From NCBI GenBank assembly GCA_027475525.1, contig JAMWFC010000041.1:186001-250000 (forward strand): a stretch of 64,000 nucleotides of DNA. The letters run 5' to 3'. The notes beneath the pieces are model-generated. The model worked only from the letters and a program-made list of their open reading frames with translations. It was not told where the DNA came from and ran no database searches. Of this stretch, positions 35,051 through 45,690 are shown piece by piece. The stretch's first letter is position 1; each line of letters opens with the position of its first letter. Source of the stretch: Macrolepiota albuminosa. Its lineage: Eukaryota; Basidiomycota; Agaricomycetes; Agaricales; Agaricaceae. Both the position numbers and the translations under genes were made by a program.

Positions 35051-36488
35051 GTGATTTAAGTCAAGATCTCAGGGTAGGGCATCATAATGGTACATGTCAT
35101 ACATTGTATGGGAGCTCACTTTGTGCCATACTATACATATCCAGCAGAGTCCACTACACTGAGTGGAGCAGTCTCCACAGTGCCGTAGAATACAGAGCCG
35201 TAGACGTGTCACAATGTGCTGTATGACATGGTCCAGTGGATTGATAAAAGATGGGCACACACATGCGCATGCAGGCCTGGCAGATGCCAGCAGACACTAG
35301 CAGACATCAATGTGCGTCAGTGGCCACTGGTGGGCATCAGCCCACAAGTGAAAACCTCCTCCATTGGCAGACGTCATAGCATGAATAAATTCTTCTCAAG
35401 GTTCCCCACTTCCCTCTCCTCTCCCTTCCTCCCCGCAATAACTTGTGGCTGTGCACCTCCCCTTCTCTCCTTTTCCCACCCCCAATGCCAGCGTAAGTCC
35501 ACAAAAGGGCTCTGCAGACCTATGCAGGCCTATACAAGCCATCAGCAAACATCTACACAGACATACGTTGATAGACTCAAACCTATGTGGGCCCACACGG
35601 GCCTGCGCAGGGCACCAGCAGACATCCACAGAGGCCTATGCAGGTTCACGGAGTCTGGTTGGACTAAGGAAAAAGATAACTTTGTCTTGCCCACCGTATG
35701 CCTGTGGGGGGAATTGAACTCCTGGCCTTGAGAAAGCCTCCAGCAACGGAATGCATATTTAACTGTTGCACCACAGGTCCATTACTAACGGATAAATTCA
35801 AAGATCAGATAACACAATGAACAGACATCCACCTACATTTCCACAGGTTCCTGTATGGATTTTTTGAGGTGGAAGGAGGGTGGCATACCTCTCAAAAGAG
35901 TTTTTGTGGCTTGAAAGGGGCATTGGCATCAGCAGCCATCAGCTGGCATCCATTGGAGTTCGTCGGCAGCTGTCTTGACCTACTGGCATCTGTTATACAT
36001 CTGTCAGCATCTGCCAGATATCCACTGGTATCCATTGGCATCCACAGGAATCTGTTGGCAACCCCTGGCATTGTCCAGCATTGTCCAGCATCAGGGCAGA
36101 AGAGAAGGAAACAGGGTGTGTGGGCATCCACCACATGGGGTGGCATCTCGGAGAGCATGGGAGGTGGCGGAAGAGGAATGGGAGTGGGGAGAAAAAGGGA
36201 GAAGAGGAAAGGAGAGGAGTGTGGGTGTTTGCTGGTATGCCAGCAGACGTAGCAGACATCAGATGTCAGGTCAGGGAGGAGGAGGGAAGCGGAGTGCATG
36301 TGGTGGATGGGGGTGGCATGTGAGGTAGTGTGGGGAGTGGAGAGAATGGCACTGGGGAGAAAGAGAGGAAAGGGTGGAAGAGAGTGCGTAAGTGTCTGCT
36401 GTCTGCTGTCTGCTAGCATGCCAGCAGACGGTAGCAGATGGTAGCTGACGTTGGCATGTGAGCCAGCTGATGTTAGCGGTGCAACCAG
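35051..36488. repeat. Low-complexity repeat field with tRNA-like segment
   Basis: Irregular repeats of words such as GCCAGCAGAC, CATCAGC and TGGCATCCA fill about 35260-36480. They open long frames in several phases with no protein logic. At about 35690-35785 the minus strand shows CCTGTGGTGCAACAG (A-box like) and GGAGTTCAATTCC (B-box like), suggesting a tRNA-derived SINE. No real gene is seen. Confidence 0.5.
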
Positions 36489-37435
36489 TGATGACGCCCA
36501 AAGTTTGGTTAGTAACAAATGTATCAATAGTGTTACCGTACCAAGAGTTTGCGTTGGGCGCGCTATAAGTGATTTGAGGAGTCCCGGGCAGGTCCCAGAG
36601 AACGCGTCTGTGAAAAAGGGTAAAAGTCGGTAACAGGTGTCGGCAAGTGTCAAGCGCTAAGGTAAAGCGCCTAAGGAAAATGCGGTAAGTGAACACTGCA
36701 AGGGTGAGCGGCAAAAGCACGATAAGCTTAGCGAAGTTCTAAGCGTCGATAATGCCTGCCGTAGTTGCAAGGCGCGAGGGTGTCGTATGTTAGCGAGAGT
36801 CTGCAACTGCCGACGAGTTCGACGTTGCCGACCGTAAATGAGCTCTTGAGCGTAAGGGAGACTGAAGTAAGTGGGGGAACTCTGGTCTATTCGTCTGATG
36901 CCGTATGTACAAGTCGGTAAGTACTTTATATACTACAAGGAGTTCACCGTCGCCAGTGACCAACCATCGCCAAAGTGCGGTAAACTGGAAAATTTCATAG
37001 GGGTAGCTCCAACGGTTTCTGATCCCTACCGTCCTTTGAGGACCCTTGGCGCCACCAGGCAGCAGATCGCGGTACTAAACCATCAATCCATCACCCTTCT
37101 GTCTGTCAGAACACCTAAGCGACGTTGGGCGCCAAATCGAGACGGTAAGCAGTGTCAGACGCCAAGGTCAAACGCCAAGCTGTCCGTCAGTTTTTGATAG
37201 ATCATCAAGCTTCTCGCTAAGCGCTGTCGTCAGTGACTGATGCCATCTGTCAGTTGTCATTCCTGCTGCCGTCGGCGCTATCATTGATCGGATCTGCTTC
37301 TTGCCGTGCGTGGCCATTGGGAATGGCTTAAAATGGGTAGAACGCGTGCGCTAAGTTCGGAACGAGTGCGGCAAGGTTTCTGGAGCCGGTGCCGAGTCTG
37401 CCGTTGATGCGCCTAACCTGTATAGGGTCCTATCA
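36489..37435 (-). repeat. E2 LTR, 3' copy (947 bp)
   Basis: Starts TGATGACGCC and ends GGTCCTATCA on the plus strand. It differs from the copy at 45691 at nine positions by my reading, all transitions, eight of them in the last third. Confidence 0.92.
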
Positions 37436-37605
37436 TCTCCCCCCAACTGAAAAATTGACTGTCCTCAGTCACCAAATAAGGCTACCGTTACCGCTTTTGT
37501 GACAGGTGGTCCGTGCATTCTTGAGATTTTGTTTATAGTCCTAGCGCATAAGTTTGGACTTCACCTCTTCTCCCCATCTTTACCTGGCACTTTAATAAAA
37601 TTAAA

Positions 37606-38457
37606 ATGTCCTTCCGTATTCCAACTCCGCCCCCAGTACCCTCTCAGGCTGCCCAGGAAGCCGCCTACGCCTATATCGCCAAAGCCAACAATTTCATTCG
37701 CCATATCGAGGGCGTTGGCGCCGAGGCGCCTCAAAAATTGGTCGTTGGCGTGATGAAGCTTTTGGAGCGCTGGTACGAGGTACGCGTCCTTGGCGTTGGT
37801 TGGGATCGTGAAATCGAGGTGCGGGAATGGTGCCGTGCGCGCTATGTCGACAATCGTGGCGCTGAGTGGTTAGCGCCTTTCTCCCGTTTCGTAAGTTGCT
37901 TTTGCTGCCTGCCGTGTCGCTTAGCTGATTGTTCCCTAGGCGCCTCCTGCTGTCCCCACTATCGAGGACGAGTTGGAGGACATTCTGTCCGGGGCGTTGC
38001 CGATGACGGTAAGCGCGCCTGCGGCAGAGTGAGTATCTCTAACCACTTTCTCATAACTTAGCTCTGGTCTGATTTATCTCCTCACAGTAAACAGGAGGTG
38101 TTGGCGCCCTTGGCGCGTATGCAGGTGGAAGAAGAGATCGCGGCAAGGCAAGAGGAGGTTTCCCAGGATGCCCGCGAGATTATGAGGGGGATAGAGGAGC
38201 GAGAGAGGGTGGCAACGTTGGAGGCGGCAATGGGGCGAGAGCGGGAGCGAGTCCAAGGGCAGCTAATGGCGCTAAGGTTGCGCTATTCCAACCTTGGTCG
38301 CAGCCTTCGCATTCTGCAGGATTACCAAAACGATTGCCAAGCCGCTATGGATTGGCAGACCACCAACCATATCTTGCCGGGCGACCTGCTACCGCTTCGC
38401 GACTCCTCCTTGCCAATTTCTGACGACTCTTTGCCGCTGGAAGATGAGAGTGACTGA
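37606..38457 (+). CDS. Spliced antisense gene inside E2, function unknown
   Basis: I do not recognise the protein. It runs opposite to gag-pol, between integrase and the 3' LTR. Exons 37606-37890, 37940-38028 and 38088-38457 join in phase through two GT-AG introns (49 and 59 nt), giving 247 residues. Seen: a Pro-rich start (MSFRIPTPPPVPSQ), a helical part (FIRHIEGVGAEAPQKLVVGV, RWYEVRVLGVGWDREIEV), a short acidic link, a long charged coiled-coil candidate (VEEEIAARQEEVSQDA to RERERVQGQ), and an acidic tail ending LPLEDESD. The frame has no stop, unlike E2 pol. A role in packaging, silencing control or host interaction would be speculation. Antisense ORFs at this place are known from some plant Ty3 elements. 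The promoter may lie in the LTR, about 170 bp upstream. Confidence 0.7.
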
Positions 38458-39247
38458 GCGGACCTTAGCGTAGAGTGGCCGCTTATGTATATAATTTTCT
38501 TTGCCGTCGTAATTTTTTTTAAATGTTTTTGCCGCCTCCTTGCCGAGTGGACGGATAAGTCTTATAACCCGAGTTAGCGCAACAACAAAGAGCAAGGAAA
38601 GTAAGGCAAAGAGAAAGCAAGCGGTAAGTATTCTAAAGCAGGTTTTTAGCAAGAGCAATAGTATGTGAGGGACTTAGACAAATTTTGAGGACAAGGGAAA
38701 CGCTCAGTAAATCATCATGGCGAAAACCCTTGGCGAGAGTTGCGCAATGCGCTAAGCGTTGGCGACACGCTAGCGCTGCGACTTGACTACGTAAGGAATC
38801 GTCTGTTGAATATAGTATAGTAAGTATCGGCAAGCAAGATAAGTACAATAAGTAATAGAAATTGAGAGCTTATCAGTATAGTCTTTTCTAATCATTTTCT
38901 TCTTCTTCAACTAGAGTCGGTAAGTCATCATCATCCAATAATTCTGTTTCTTCAAGTTCCCTAAGCTTGGCGGTGTCGATATCTAGCGCTTCAAGCGGCA
39001 AGTCAATGTGTTCTCTAGCGAGGTATGGCAATAGGCGAAAAGCGGCAACAGGTCGATGCAGTACTGAACCATCTAATTCACAGAGCACGTAAGCGCCTCC
39101 ACGGTTACGGGAGATAACTACCAAAGGTCCTAGATAGCGAGGGCGCATTTTCTTGTTGTATGAGGTTTCAATTTTGGAGTTGCGCATAAGCACTAGCGCT
39201 CCCCACGGGAAGTTGTAATCTTTGATAGTCGCGCTATGGTCGGTTTT

Positions 39248-39401
39248 GAATCGCAGGGCTGCTTGGCGACGAGCGCTAAAGACTACCTCGTGGAGTCGGT
39301 CTAAATCTTCTTTCCTTCGCTGGAGAATCGCAGGGCTGCTTGGCGACGAGCGCTAAAGACTACCTCGTGGAGTCGGTCTAAATCTTCTTTCCTTCGCTGG
39401 A
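39248..39401. repeat. Perfect 77-bp tandem duplication (E2 integrase)
   Basis: Copies 39248-39324 and 39325-39401 are identical. A single copy gives the continuous reading ARRQAALRFKTDHSATIKDY on the minus strand. Confidence 0.95.
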
Positions 39402-39422
39402 GGTCAATGGCTCATCTGGCGA

Positions 39423-39576
39423 TAAGGTCGGTAGTCGCTAAGATGCTGTTGGGTGCTGGCTGAAGATAGGTCGCTTCTATAATGTCGGCAGGGAGTAACT
39501 AAGGTCGGTAGTCGCTAAGATGCTGTTGGGTGCTGGCTGAAGATAGGTCGCTTCTATAATGTCGGCAGGGAGTAAC
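39423..39576. repeat. Perfect 77-bp tandem duplication (E2 integrase)
   Basis: Copies 39423-39499 and 39500-39576 are identical. A single copy joins PNSILATTDL to IAR in frame on the minus strand. Confidence 0.95.
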
Positions 39577-40545
39577 AGATGGGTGCCAGTAGCCGCGTAA
39601 TAGGGAGAACAACCCATGCGCTTACGAATGGTAACTCTTTCCGACCAAAATACTGAATATGTCGCTTCACTCCAACGAGACTCGTCACCATCGACTGCCT
39701 TGAAGAGCACTTGCCGAACGTCAAAGTGTGGTCTCTCTACCAGGCCATTGGCGCGCTTGTTGTAGCCAGATACTCAAATGTGGTGTATGTTGTATTTCTT
39801 GGCGAGATATGTAAGCGCTTTGATAATGGGCGCACCATTATCCGTGACGATTTCTCTTAGCGCTCCCCAACGGCAAATGACGTCCTCAAATAGCCACTTG
39901 GCGACCACGTCGGTATTTTCTCTTTGAAGCATTCAAAATTCAGGCCAGTGGATTAGCGAGCAACGACCTTGAATGATGTACTTGTAGCGACCAGACTTGG
40001 GCATATGCATGGTATCGACGTAGATTTTGCTGAAGAGGGGAGCTGGCATTGCAACGGTTGGCGGTATGAGCACTTGGCGCGTTTGTTGGATTTGGCAGAG
40101 GTGGCAAGTCCTGATGTACCAGGCGATGTCGGCGCTAGCGTGTGGCCACCAAAATCGTTCTAGCAGAGAAGCTCGGGTAGCGTACAGGCCTCTATGTCCT
40201 AGCTCGTCATGCATGGCGCGCAGGACTCATAAGCAACTTTCTGGCTTGATGATCAGCTTGTGAGCGCCGTCTCGATTTCGTCGCCAAAGTCCGTTGTCGG
40301 TAAAGAAGAAGCGGGTAGCATAGCGGATAAAGGTCGCATATTGTTCGTCGGTAAGGTCGGCGGGTCGCTTAAGGTCTTGTAGCCATTGTTCAACGATTAA
40401 CAAGCGACTGTCTTCTGCCTTTGCTTTGGCGGATCGGGGAACGGCGTCATAGATCAAGTTTCTGCTGTCTTCCCTTAGCGGATGGGGCTCTTGTACGACT
40501 TTTACTGGAGGCAAGTTTTGACTGTGGATGCTTGCCGTGTAGAAC

Positions 40546-40699
40546 GTGAGAGGTGCGCTAAAGGTCTCGGGGCGGTAAGGGACGATGGGATGTAACAGGA
40601 TGCTGGTAGGCTGTTGCCGTCGGTGAGAGGTGCGCTAAAGGTCTCGGGGCGGTAAGGGACGATGGGATGTAACAGGATGCTGGTAGGCTGTTGCCGTCG
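40546..40699. repeat. Perfect 77-bp tandem duplication (E2 RNase H-integrase link)
   Basis: Copies 40546-40622 and 40623-40699 are identical. A single copy joins PETFSAPLT to FYTASIHSQNLPPVKVV in frame on the minus strand. Confidence 0.95.
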
Positions 40700-40813
40700 T
40701 AATAAGGGGATAGGCTGTTGTATAAGGTGCACAAAACCATGTAGTCAGTTGATCCAGTCCTCAAAATCGCTATCAGCCTGTGGATCCACTGCCGGGTCGC
40801 CAGGCTGCCGTGG

Positions 40814-42945
40814 TCACCTAGAAAGTCCATCTGGTCCGTGGAAAGAGCTCTTGACGTGTACCAACTCAAAGTGAAACATGAGGATAGCGACTACCCACCG
40901 GTTCATGCTAGCGGATGGCTGGATGTCGGGATTCTGCAGCATGCCTTTGATGTACCTAGCGTCAACTTCAACAATCAGGTTCCGCACGCCAATCAAATAC
41001 ATCTTTAGCGACTGGAAGGCTTTGAAGAGTCCATAGAGTTCTAGCTTAGGCTGAGGTTCCGCACGCCAATCAAATACATCTTTAGCGACTGGAAGGCTTT
41101 GAAGAGTCCATAGAGTTCTAGCTTAGGCTGACTGTAGCGAGACTCTCTGTCGTTTAGCGTGATCAACCCAAAGCGGTTGTAGCGTCGCTGTTTCCAATTG
41201 TCGCTAAGGCACTGGCACAAGAAGTAGCCAACGGCAATGTACGAGGTATCCACCGCCAAGATGACAGGGTCGGCAGAGCTATAGTCGATTGGAACTAGGG
41301 GTTTGGCGTCTTGTAGGGCTTTTACTAAGTCGCGTTGGGCAGTGACCTGGTCTGGCCCAAATTTGAAGGGCTCGTTAGCGCGGGTGAGTCGATTAAGAGC
41401 ATGTGCGCGATGGGCAAAGTTTTTGACGAAGATCCTGAGAACGCCTACGGTGCCAAGAAAGGCGCGAACTTCAGATAAGTCACGGCAAGGACCCCATTGC
41501 TCCAAGAGTGCTAAGCGAGACTCGTCGGGAACGCGACCGTTGGGAGTGCATACGTGACTGAGTATTTTGAACCTTGGCGCGCAAAGGAGGAGTTTGTGAC
41601 CGCTAAACGTACCACCGCTATACTTCATACGTTGGAGGACTCGATTGAGCAGCTGGAAGAACTCCCATAGCGCTAAGCCAATGTTGGAGTTGTCGGGATG
41701 GGTCGCCGGTAAGCTGTTCACGAGTCGCCAGTCTTTGGGGCCTTTGACGCCAACGTCATCAATGAAGCTTAAGACATTATGCGGTATCTCGGGTTGGAGG
41801 ATGAAGGTGATGTCGTCGTGGAATATGGGGACTGAGTTTGTCCAGCCCATCGGTAAGGTGACTAGGCGCAAAGCGCCAAACGGAGTTTGAAAAGTAGTGA
41901 GATCGTGGGAAGAAGGGTGTATTAAGCGTTCATCGTAGCCAACGTAGAGATCAAGGGTGGCGCCACAAATATGCCCGGCAAAGGACTCGGCAAAGTGGTC
42001 AGGGAAAGGCGGTACGCCAGAGTGTCGTATGGTGACTCTATTCAGCGGCTCAAGACTGTGGACTATGCGTAGGTTGCCGTTCTTTTTGAGGACACAGAAC
42101 CATCGGGAGCGGTAAGAACTGTTTGAGGGCTCGTAGACGCCAGCCTGTATCTTGGTCCTAATAATCTGGCAGACCTCGGCTTCGATTCCAGGCGGTAACG
42201 GTCGGTTGTGCTCAGTCCACGGCACGTGAGGGATGGTCGGGATTACGACAGGCGGGAAGAAATCTGTGCGAAGGCTGCCGCGTTCTGAGTCCTCCCAAGC
42301 AAAAGCTTTGTCTTGCTTAGTGACGAGATCGGTAAGGACATTCAACTCATCTTTGGTCAAAAATCCTGTGTCGTGCTCCTTGGCGAACTGCTGCTGGCGC
42401 TCCGTGGTAAAACGTCCTGTGGGCTGAAAGGGTGGCGGATTTGGTGATAAGGTCGGTATGTCGGCAAGAGGGTCGCCAATGATCTGGCGCTCGATTCTGA
42501 AAGTCTTGGGAGAGTGCGTAGCAATGGGTTTTGTTTTAAGCGCAACTGGCTTATATTTCTTTTTAACTTGAACCCCTTTCCTTTTGGGAGCATTAGCTTG
42601 GTTATACACAGATGTGGAAAGGGGAACTGTAGCCTGAGGGGCGGCAAGTCCAAGAACGGCAGGAGACGAGGCTCCGGGAAGGGTAGTGAGATACGTATCG
42701 GTAGACGCAATATTTTGAAATGATTCAGAAGCGGTAAGGTACAAGTAGGCAAGAGAGGAGTCGGTAATGTTTTGATTTTTCTGGGAAAGCTCTGCGTTGG
42801 TAGTGGGTAAAGTAGTTAAAACATCTTGGTCAAGAAAAGCAGTAGACATAACCGTTACAAGACCAGTTGAATGGTCATATTCCAGCGTTAGCGCTACATC
42901 TCCGTGATCGTCGCCAATCACCTCCTCGATGGTCTGTGAAAACAC
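40814..42945 (-). pseudogene. E2 reverse transcriptase-RNase H
   Basis: A leader region with KRKGVQVKKKYKPVALKTKP, then RT: VYEPSNSSYRSRWFCVLKKN, FQTPFGALRLVTLPMGWTNS and the catalytic NVLSFIDDVGVKG (about 41755). Connection and RNase H follow: GTVGVLRIFVKNFAHRA, VILAVDTSYIAVGYFL, RYSQPKLELYGLFKAFQSL, VEVDARYIKGML and the end FHGPDGLSR. The stretch is open except for a 77-bp duplication at 40978-41131. It starts in a different frame from the protease ORF, with about 28 bp of overlap near 42918-42945. Confidence 0.88.
40978..41131. repeat. Perfect 77-bp tandem duplication (E2 RNase H)
   Basis: Copies 40978-41054 and 41055-41131 are identical. A single copy gives MYLIGVRNLIVEVDARYIKG on the minus strand. 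Confidence 0.95.
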
Positions 42946-44132
42946 CGGTGGGGAGGCTCGTTGGCGTGTTGGTCGGTAAACTCCGGGGGCTTAGCGCAGG
43001 CGCCTTTTCGTTGTCCCCTAGGGAACGTTGGCACCGTTCGTCGGATTCCGGAATTTGGGTCGCTAATTGTGAGGGTCGTTTCCTCGTCGGTAACTGTCTT
43101 GACGACTGATCGCGCCAAGACGTCGAAGGGTCTGCCAAGTAGTAAGTCGTATGCCGGGGAGCATAAAATGTGTATCTGAAGATAAAACGTAATGTTGCCA
43201 AGGGTGCAGGGCACGTTCTTGGCGAGGCCTAGGGATCTGTCTACCGTACCGTTAGCGCTCTGCATGTTTAGTATAACGGTAGGGTCGTAAATAAGGCCTA
43301 AATCATTAGCGACTTCTGCTGCCATAGAAATAATCTGAGACCCGCTATCCACGATTGCCTCTACTTCGTGCTTGTTGTCTACGGTTAGCGCTACCGAGCG
43401 GATAGCGTGCGATTCTTGAGCGACGGTAAGAATTGCTGGGTCCTCTCCATGGTCCACAGACCTAAGGTAGGTCTCCACTGGGTCCACAGAGGTGGCGTTA
43501 GCGATGGAGTCGGCAAGAGGCTCATCAGTGTCGGGAGAGTCGATGGTAACAGAAAAACCAGGAAGCGCGTCGTCGAGTTCATCAACCTCGGCAACGGCTG
43601 TCGCCAAGGGTCGTCGGGGAGTGACTGCCGTCTTGACCTGGTTGCGGACGTCGGGAGCAATACTACAAAGTTCTTCTACTGACAAGGTGACGGCGGTTTT
43701 CATGATACGGTTAAAAACGTGGTTAGATTTCTCTATGTCGAAAATTGGTGCAGTAGGTCGGTAGCCACCCTCAGGACGTTTCTCGGGAGCAGCAAAGTTT
43801 CGTTGTGCGGGAGCGTGATAACGGTCGGGAATCCCTGAGTAGGGATGAAGAGGCGGCAAGGGCGCTTCAGGCGCGGCAGCGGACGATGATGGTTCTGGAG
43901 TAGTGGCTGGCGTAGTGGCAGGCGGTGCGGCAGGAGCAGGAGTCGGTAACTTGCTAGCGGGAGGCATTGGCTTATATCCTTTAAGAGGCTGTTTGGGCTG
44001 CTTAACTTCAACCCCATCAAACACCTGATTCTTAAGCGAATCCAGCTCCTGTTGTAGCTTGGCGATTCGCTCTTTCCGCGAAAAGGTTGGACGGTCGCCA
44101 ACGCTGTCGAAGTGTAAGACCTCGTGGATCAT
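42918..44132 (-). CDS. E2 gag C-terminal part and protease
   Basis: A Pro/Ala-rich linker (ATTPATTPEPSSSAAAPEAP), then a retroviral-type aspartic protease: VEAIVDSGSQIISMAAEVA (catalytic DSG), a beta-strand-rich body, and YDLLLGRPFDVLAR. It cleaves the polyprotein. The frame ends at 42918 inside the start of the RT ORF, so a frame change (slip or indel) is needed to make Gag-Pol. It is continuous upstream with the zinc knuckle apart from a TGA at 44310-44312. Confidence 0.8.
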   Translation of the reverse strand: MIHEVLHFDSVGDRPTFSRKERIAKLQQELDSLKNQVFDGVEVKQPKQPLKGYKPMPPASKLPTPAPAAPPATTPATTPEPSSSAAAPEAPLPPLHPYSGIPDRYHAPAQRNFAAPEKRPEGGYRPTAPIFDIEKSNHVFNRIMKTAVTLSVEELCSIAPDVRNQVKTAVTPRRPLATAVAEVDELDDALPGFSVTIDSPDTDEPLADSIANATSVDPVETYLRSVDHGEDPAILTVAQESHAIRSVALTVDNKHEVEAIVDSGSQIISMAAEVANDLGLIYDPTVILNMQSANGTVDRSLGLAKNVPCTLGNITFYLQIHILCSPAYDLLLGRPFDVLARSVVKTVTDEETTLTISDPNSGIRRTVPTFPRGQRKGACAKPPEFTDQHANEPPHRCFHRPSRR

Positions 44133-45607
44133 CTGCTGTTGGGTCGCTTGTTCAGGATCGGGGTTGGCGTTGCCAGAAAGCGTGCCGGTAACGATTTGTC
44201 CTGGGTTGCGCCTATGCCATTCATCAACTCTCTCTTGGAAGGACTTCTTGTCCGGGTAGTTGGGGATGGTAGCGCCAGAGGTAAGAACTATCTTGCTGTC
44301 GATAGCCCTTCAAATTCTCCCTTGCCGAATATAATTCTCTAAAGTCGCGCAGCGTCCTCTAGTCATGGTATGGCCAATTTCCCCACAGAAGTGGCAAGGG
44401 CCAGGTGCGGGTACGTTAGCGGGTCGGTTAGCCGTGAGGTTGGTAGTAATCATGGTTTCAATACGAGTCATAGCGGAAGCGACGGCAGCGGTAATGGCAG
44501 CATTGAGCTCCTCCTTCTTAACGAAGTTGGCAGCAGGAGGCGGGATGGGAATGATACCGTTGGTTCACTCAGGTGGTGGGCTCGTCCTAGCGCGCTGCAG
44601 TCCAACACCAGTGTCCATTCCCTTGAGAACCCATTTACCGGCTTCAAAGACGTCGGCAACGTTATAGGGCTCGTCAGGGTGATGGGCCTGATGAACTATC
44701 TCTAGGCGACGAGCAATACGAGTCCACAGTGACGTCAGGATGCCTTGCTGAAATAGGCAACGTTCCTCGTTAATATAGAGCTTGCCGTTCTGCAGAAGCC
44801 ACCTAGCGATTTTCTGGAATTCGCGGTAATATGTAGAGAATGCGCCAAGGGACGATGTGCCACTGTCGAATGATTCCTGTACTAATTTCTGCAATTCGTT
44901 TACCGTGTATCGGGTAGCCTCCTCTGCGCCAGGGTACAACTGGATCACTGCCGTCTTCCAGTCCTCATACGAAGCGCCTTGGGCTGGAATGGGTGGGGCG
45001 GCAGGAACAAAGGCGGCAAATTCGGTCAAACCTGTCCACGTCTCTGCCGTGTCATACGATACGTATCTTGCCGCGTACTCCTTCATCTGCGTGTGGTCGG
45101 TAATGTTACAATCTCTAAATAAATACTCCAACTCCTTGAAATACTGGGAGAGCTCCCGTGGCTTGGACTCGTCCCATTTCGGTGCCAAGAAGTAGTTGCG
45201 TGGCGGCATGCGCTGGACTTGTTGTTCCATAGCAACTGTGTTGGCGAGTTCGGTTAGCGGTAGTGGGGAAGGTTGCGTGGCGGCATGCGCTGGACTTGTT
45301 GTTCCATAGCAACTGTGTTGGCGAGTTCGGTTAGCGGTAGTGGGGAAGGAGTTCTAGGTATTGGCGACGGGGTAAGAGAAATGGCGAACTGAGAAAGCGG
45401 TGTTAGAGGAGTGATGGGGGTAACTGATTGCGGTAAGGCAAAGGGCGACGCTAAGGGGTCGTCGGCACTATAATCGAGGGAATGCGGGAAGAGATCAGGA
45501 AAAGCGTCTACAGTGGCGTTCTGTAGTTCCTGTGCGAGAGAGAGACCCGGTAAGGCACCAGGTGGTTGTGGAGTTGATGGGTGGGAAGGAGCAATGCCTT
45601 CTGCCAA
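44133..45607 (-). pseudogene. E2 gag (capsid and zinc knuckle)
   Basis: Starts at MAEGIAPSHPSTPQPPG. A Pro-rich lead passes into MEQQVQRMPPRN and, with one copy of a 77-bp duplication removed, YFLAPKWDESKPRELSQYF. The capsid-like helices follow (LEYLFRDCNITDHTQMKEYA, KLYINEERCLFQQGI). The knuckle at 44396-44349 reads CHFCGEIGHTMTRGRC, CX2CX4HX6C, two residues longer than usual before the last Cys. TGA stops lie at 44565-44567 and 44310-44312. Confidence 0.8.
45195..45348. repeat. Perfect 77-bp tandem duplication (E2 gag)
   Basis: Copies 45195-45271 and 45272-45348 are identical. A single copy joins QRMPPRN to YFLAPKWDES in frame on the minus strand. Confidence 0.95.
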
Positions 45608-45690
45608 CTGCTCTAGCAGGCGGCGCCTACGCTGGAGACGGGTTTCTGGCGGAATTCTGCCCTAGAGATCCCTCGCGGTGGGCTCCAATT

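Larger units (their letters stand above)
38888..40732 (-). pseudogene. E2 integrase
   Basis: Follows RNase H. Reading minus: HDELGHRGLYATRASLLERF and CHLCQIQQTR (zinc finger), FSKIYVDTMHMPKSGRYKYI (first Asp), EIVTDNGAP (second Asp), NGLVERPHFD (Glu), MGCSPYYAATGTHLLLPADI, then the C-terminal NKKMRPRYLGPLVV and an acidic end. TGA stops lie at 40227-40229, 39933-39935, 39774-39776 and 39412-39414, each where Arg is expected. Three 77-bp duplications (40546, 39423, 39248) break the frame further but vanish if read as single copies. The TGA stops remain, so this copy is dead. Confidence 0.85.

Noticed and set aside
35216..36653. Long open frames on both strands at 35.2-36.7 kb
   Set aside because: They arise from stop-poor CAG/TGG-rich repeats, overlap in many phases and have no domain logic.
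39412..44567. TGA recoding as Arg, or classical RIP
   Set aside because: Host genes here use TGA as stop (HDAC and others). The base before the affected CpG varies, which does not fit a strict TCG-type RIP signature; plain CpG decay explains it better.
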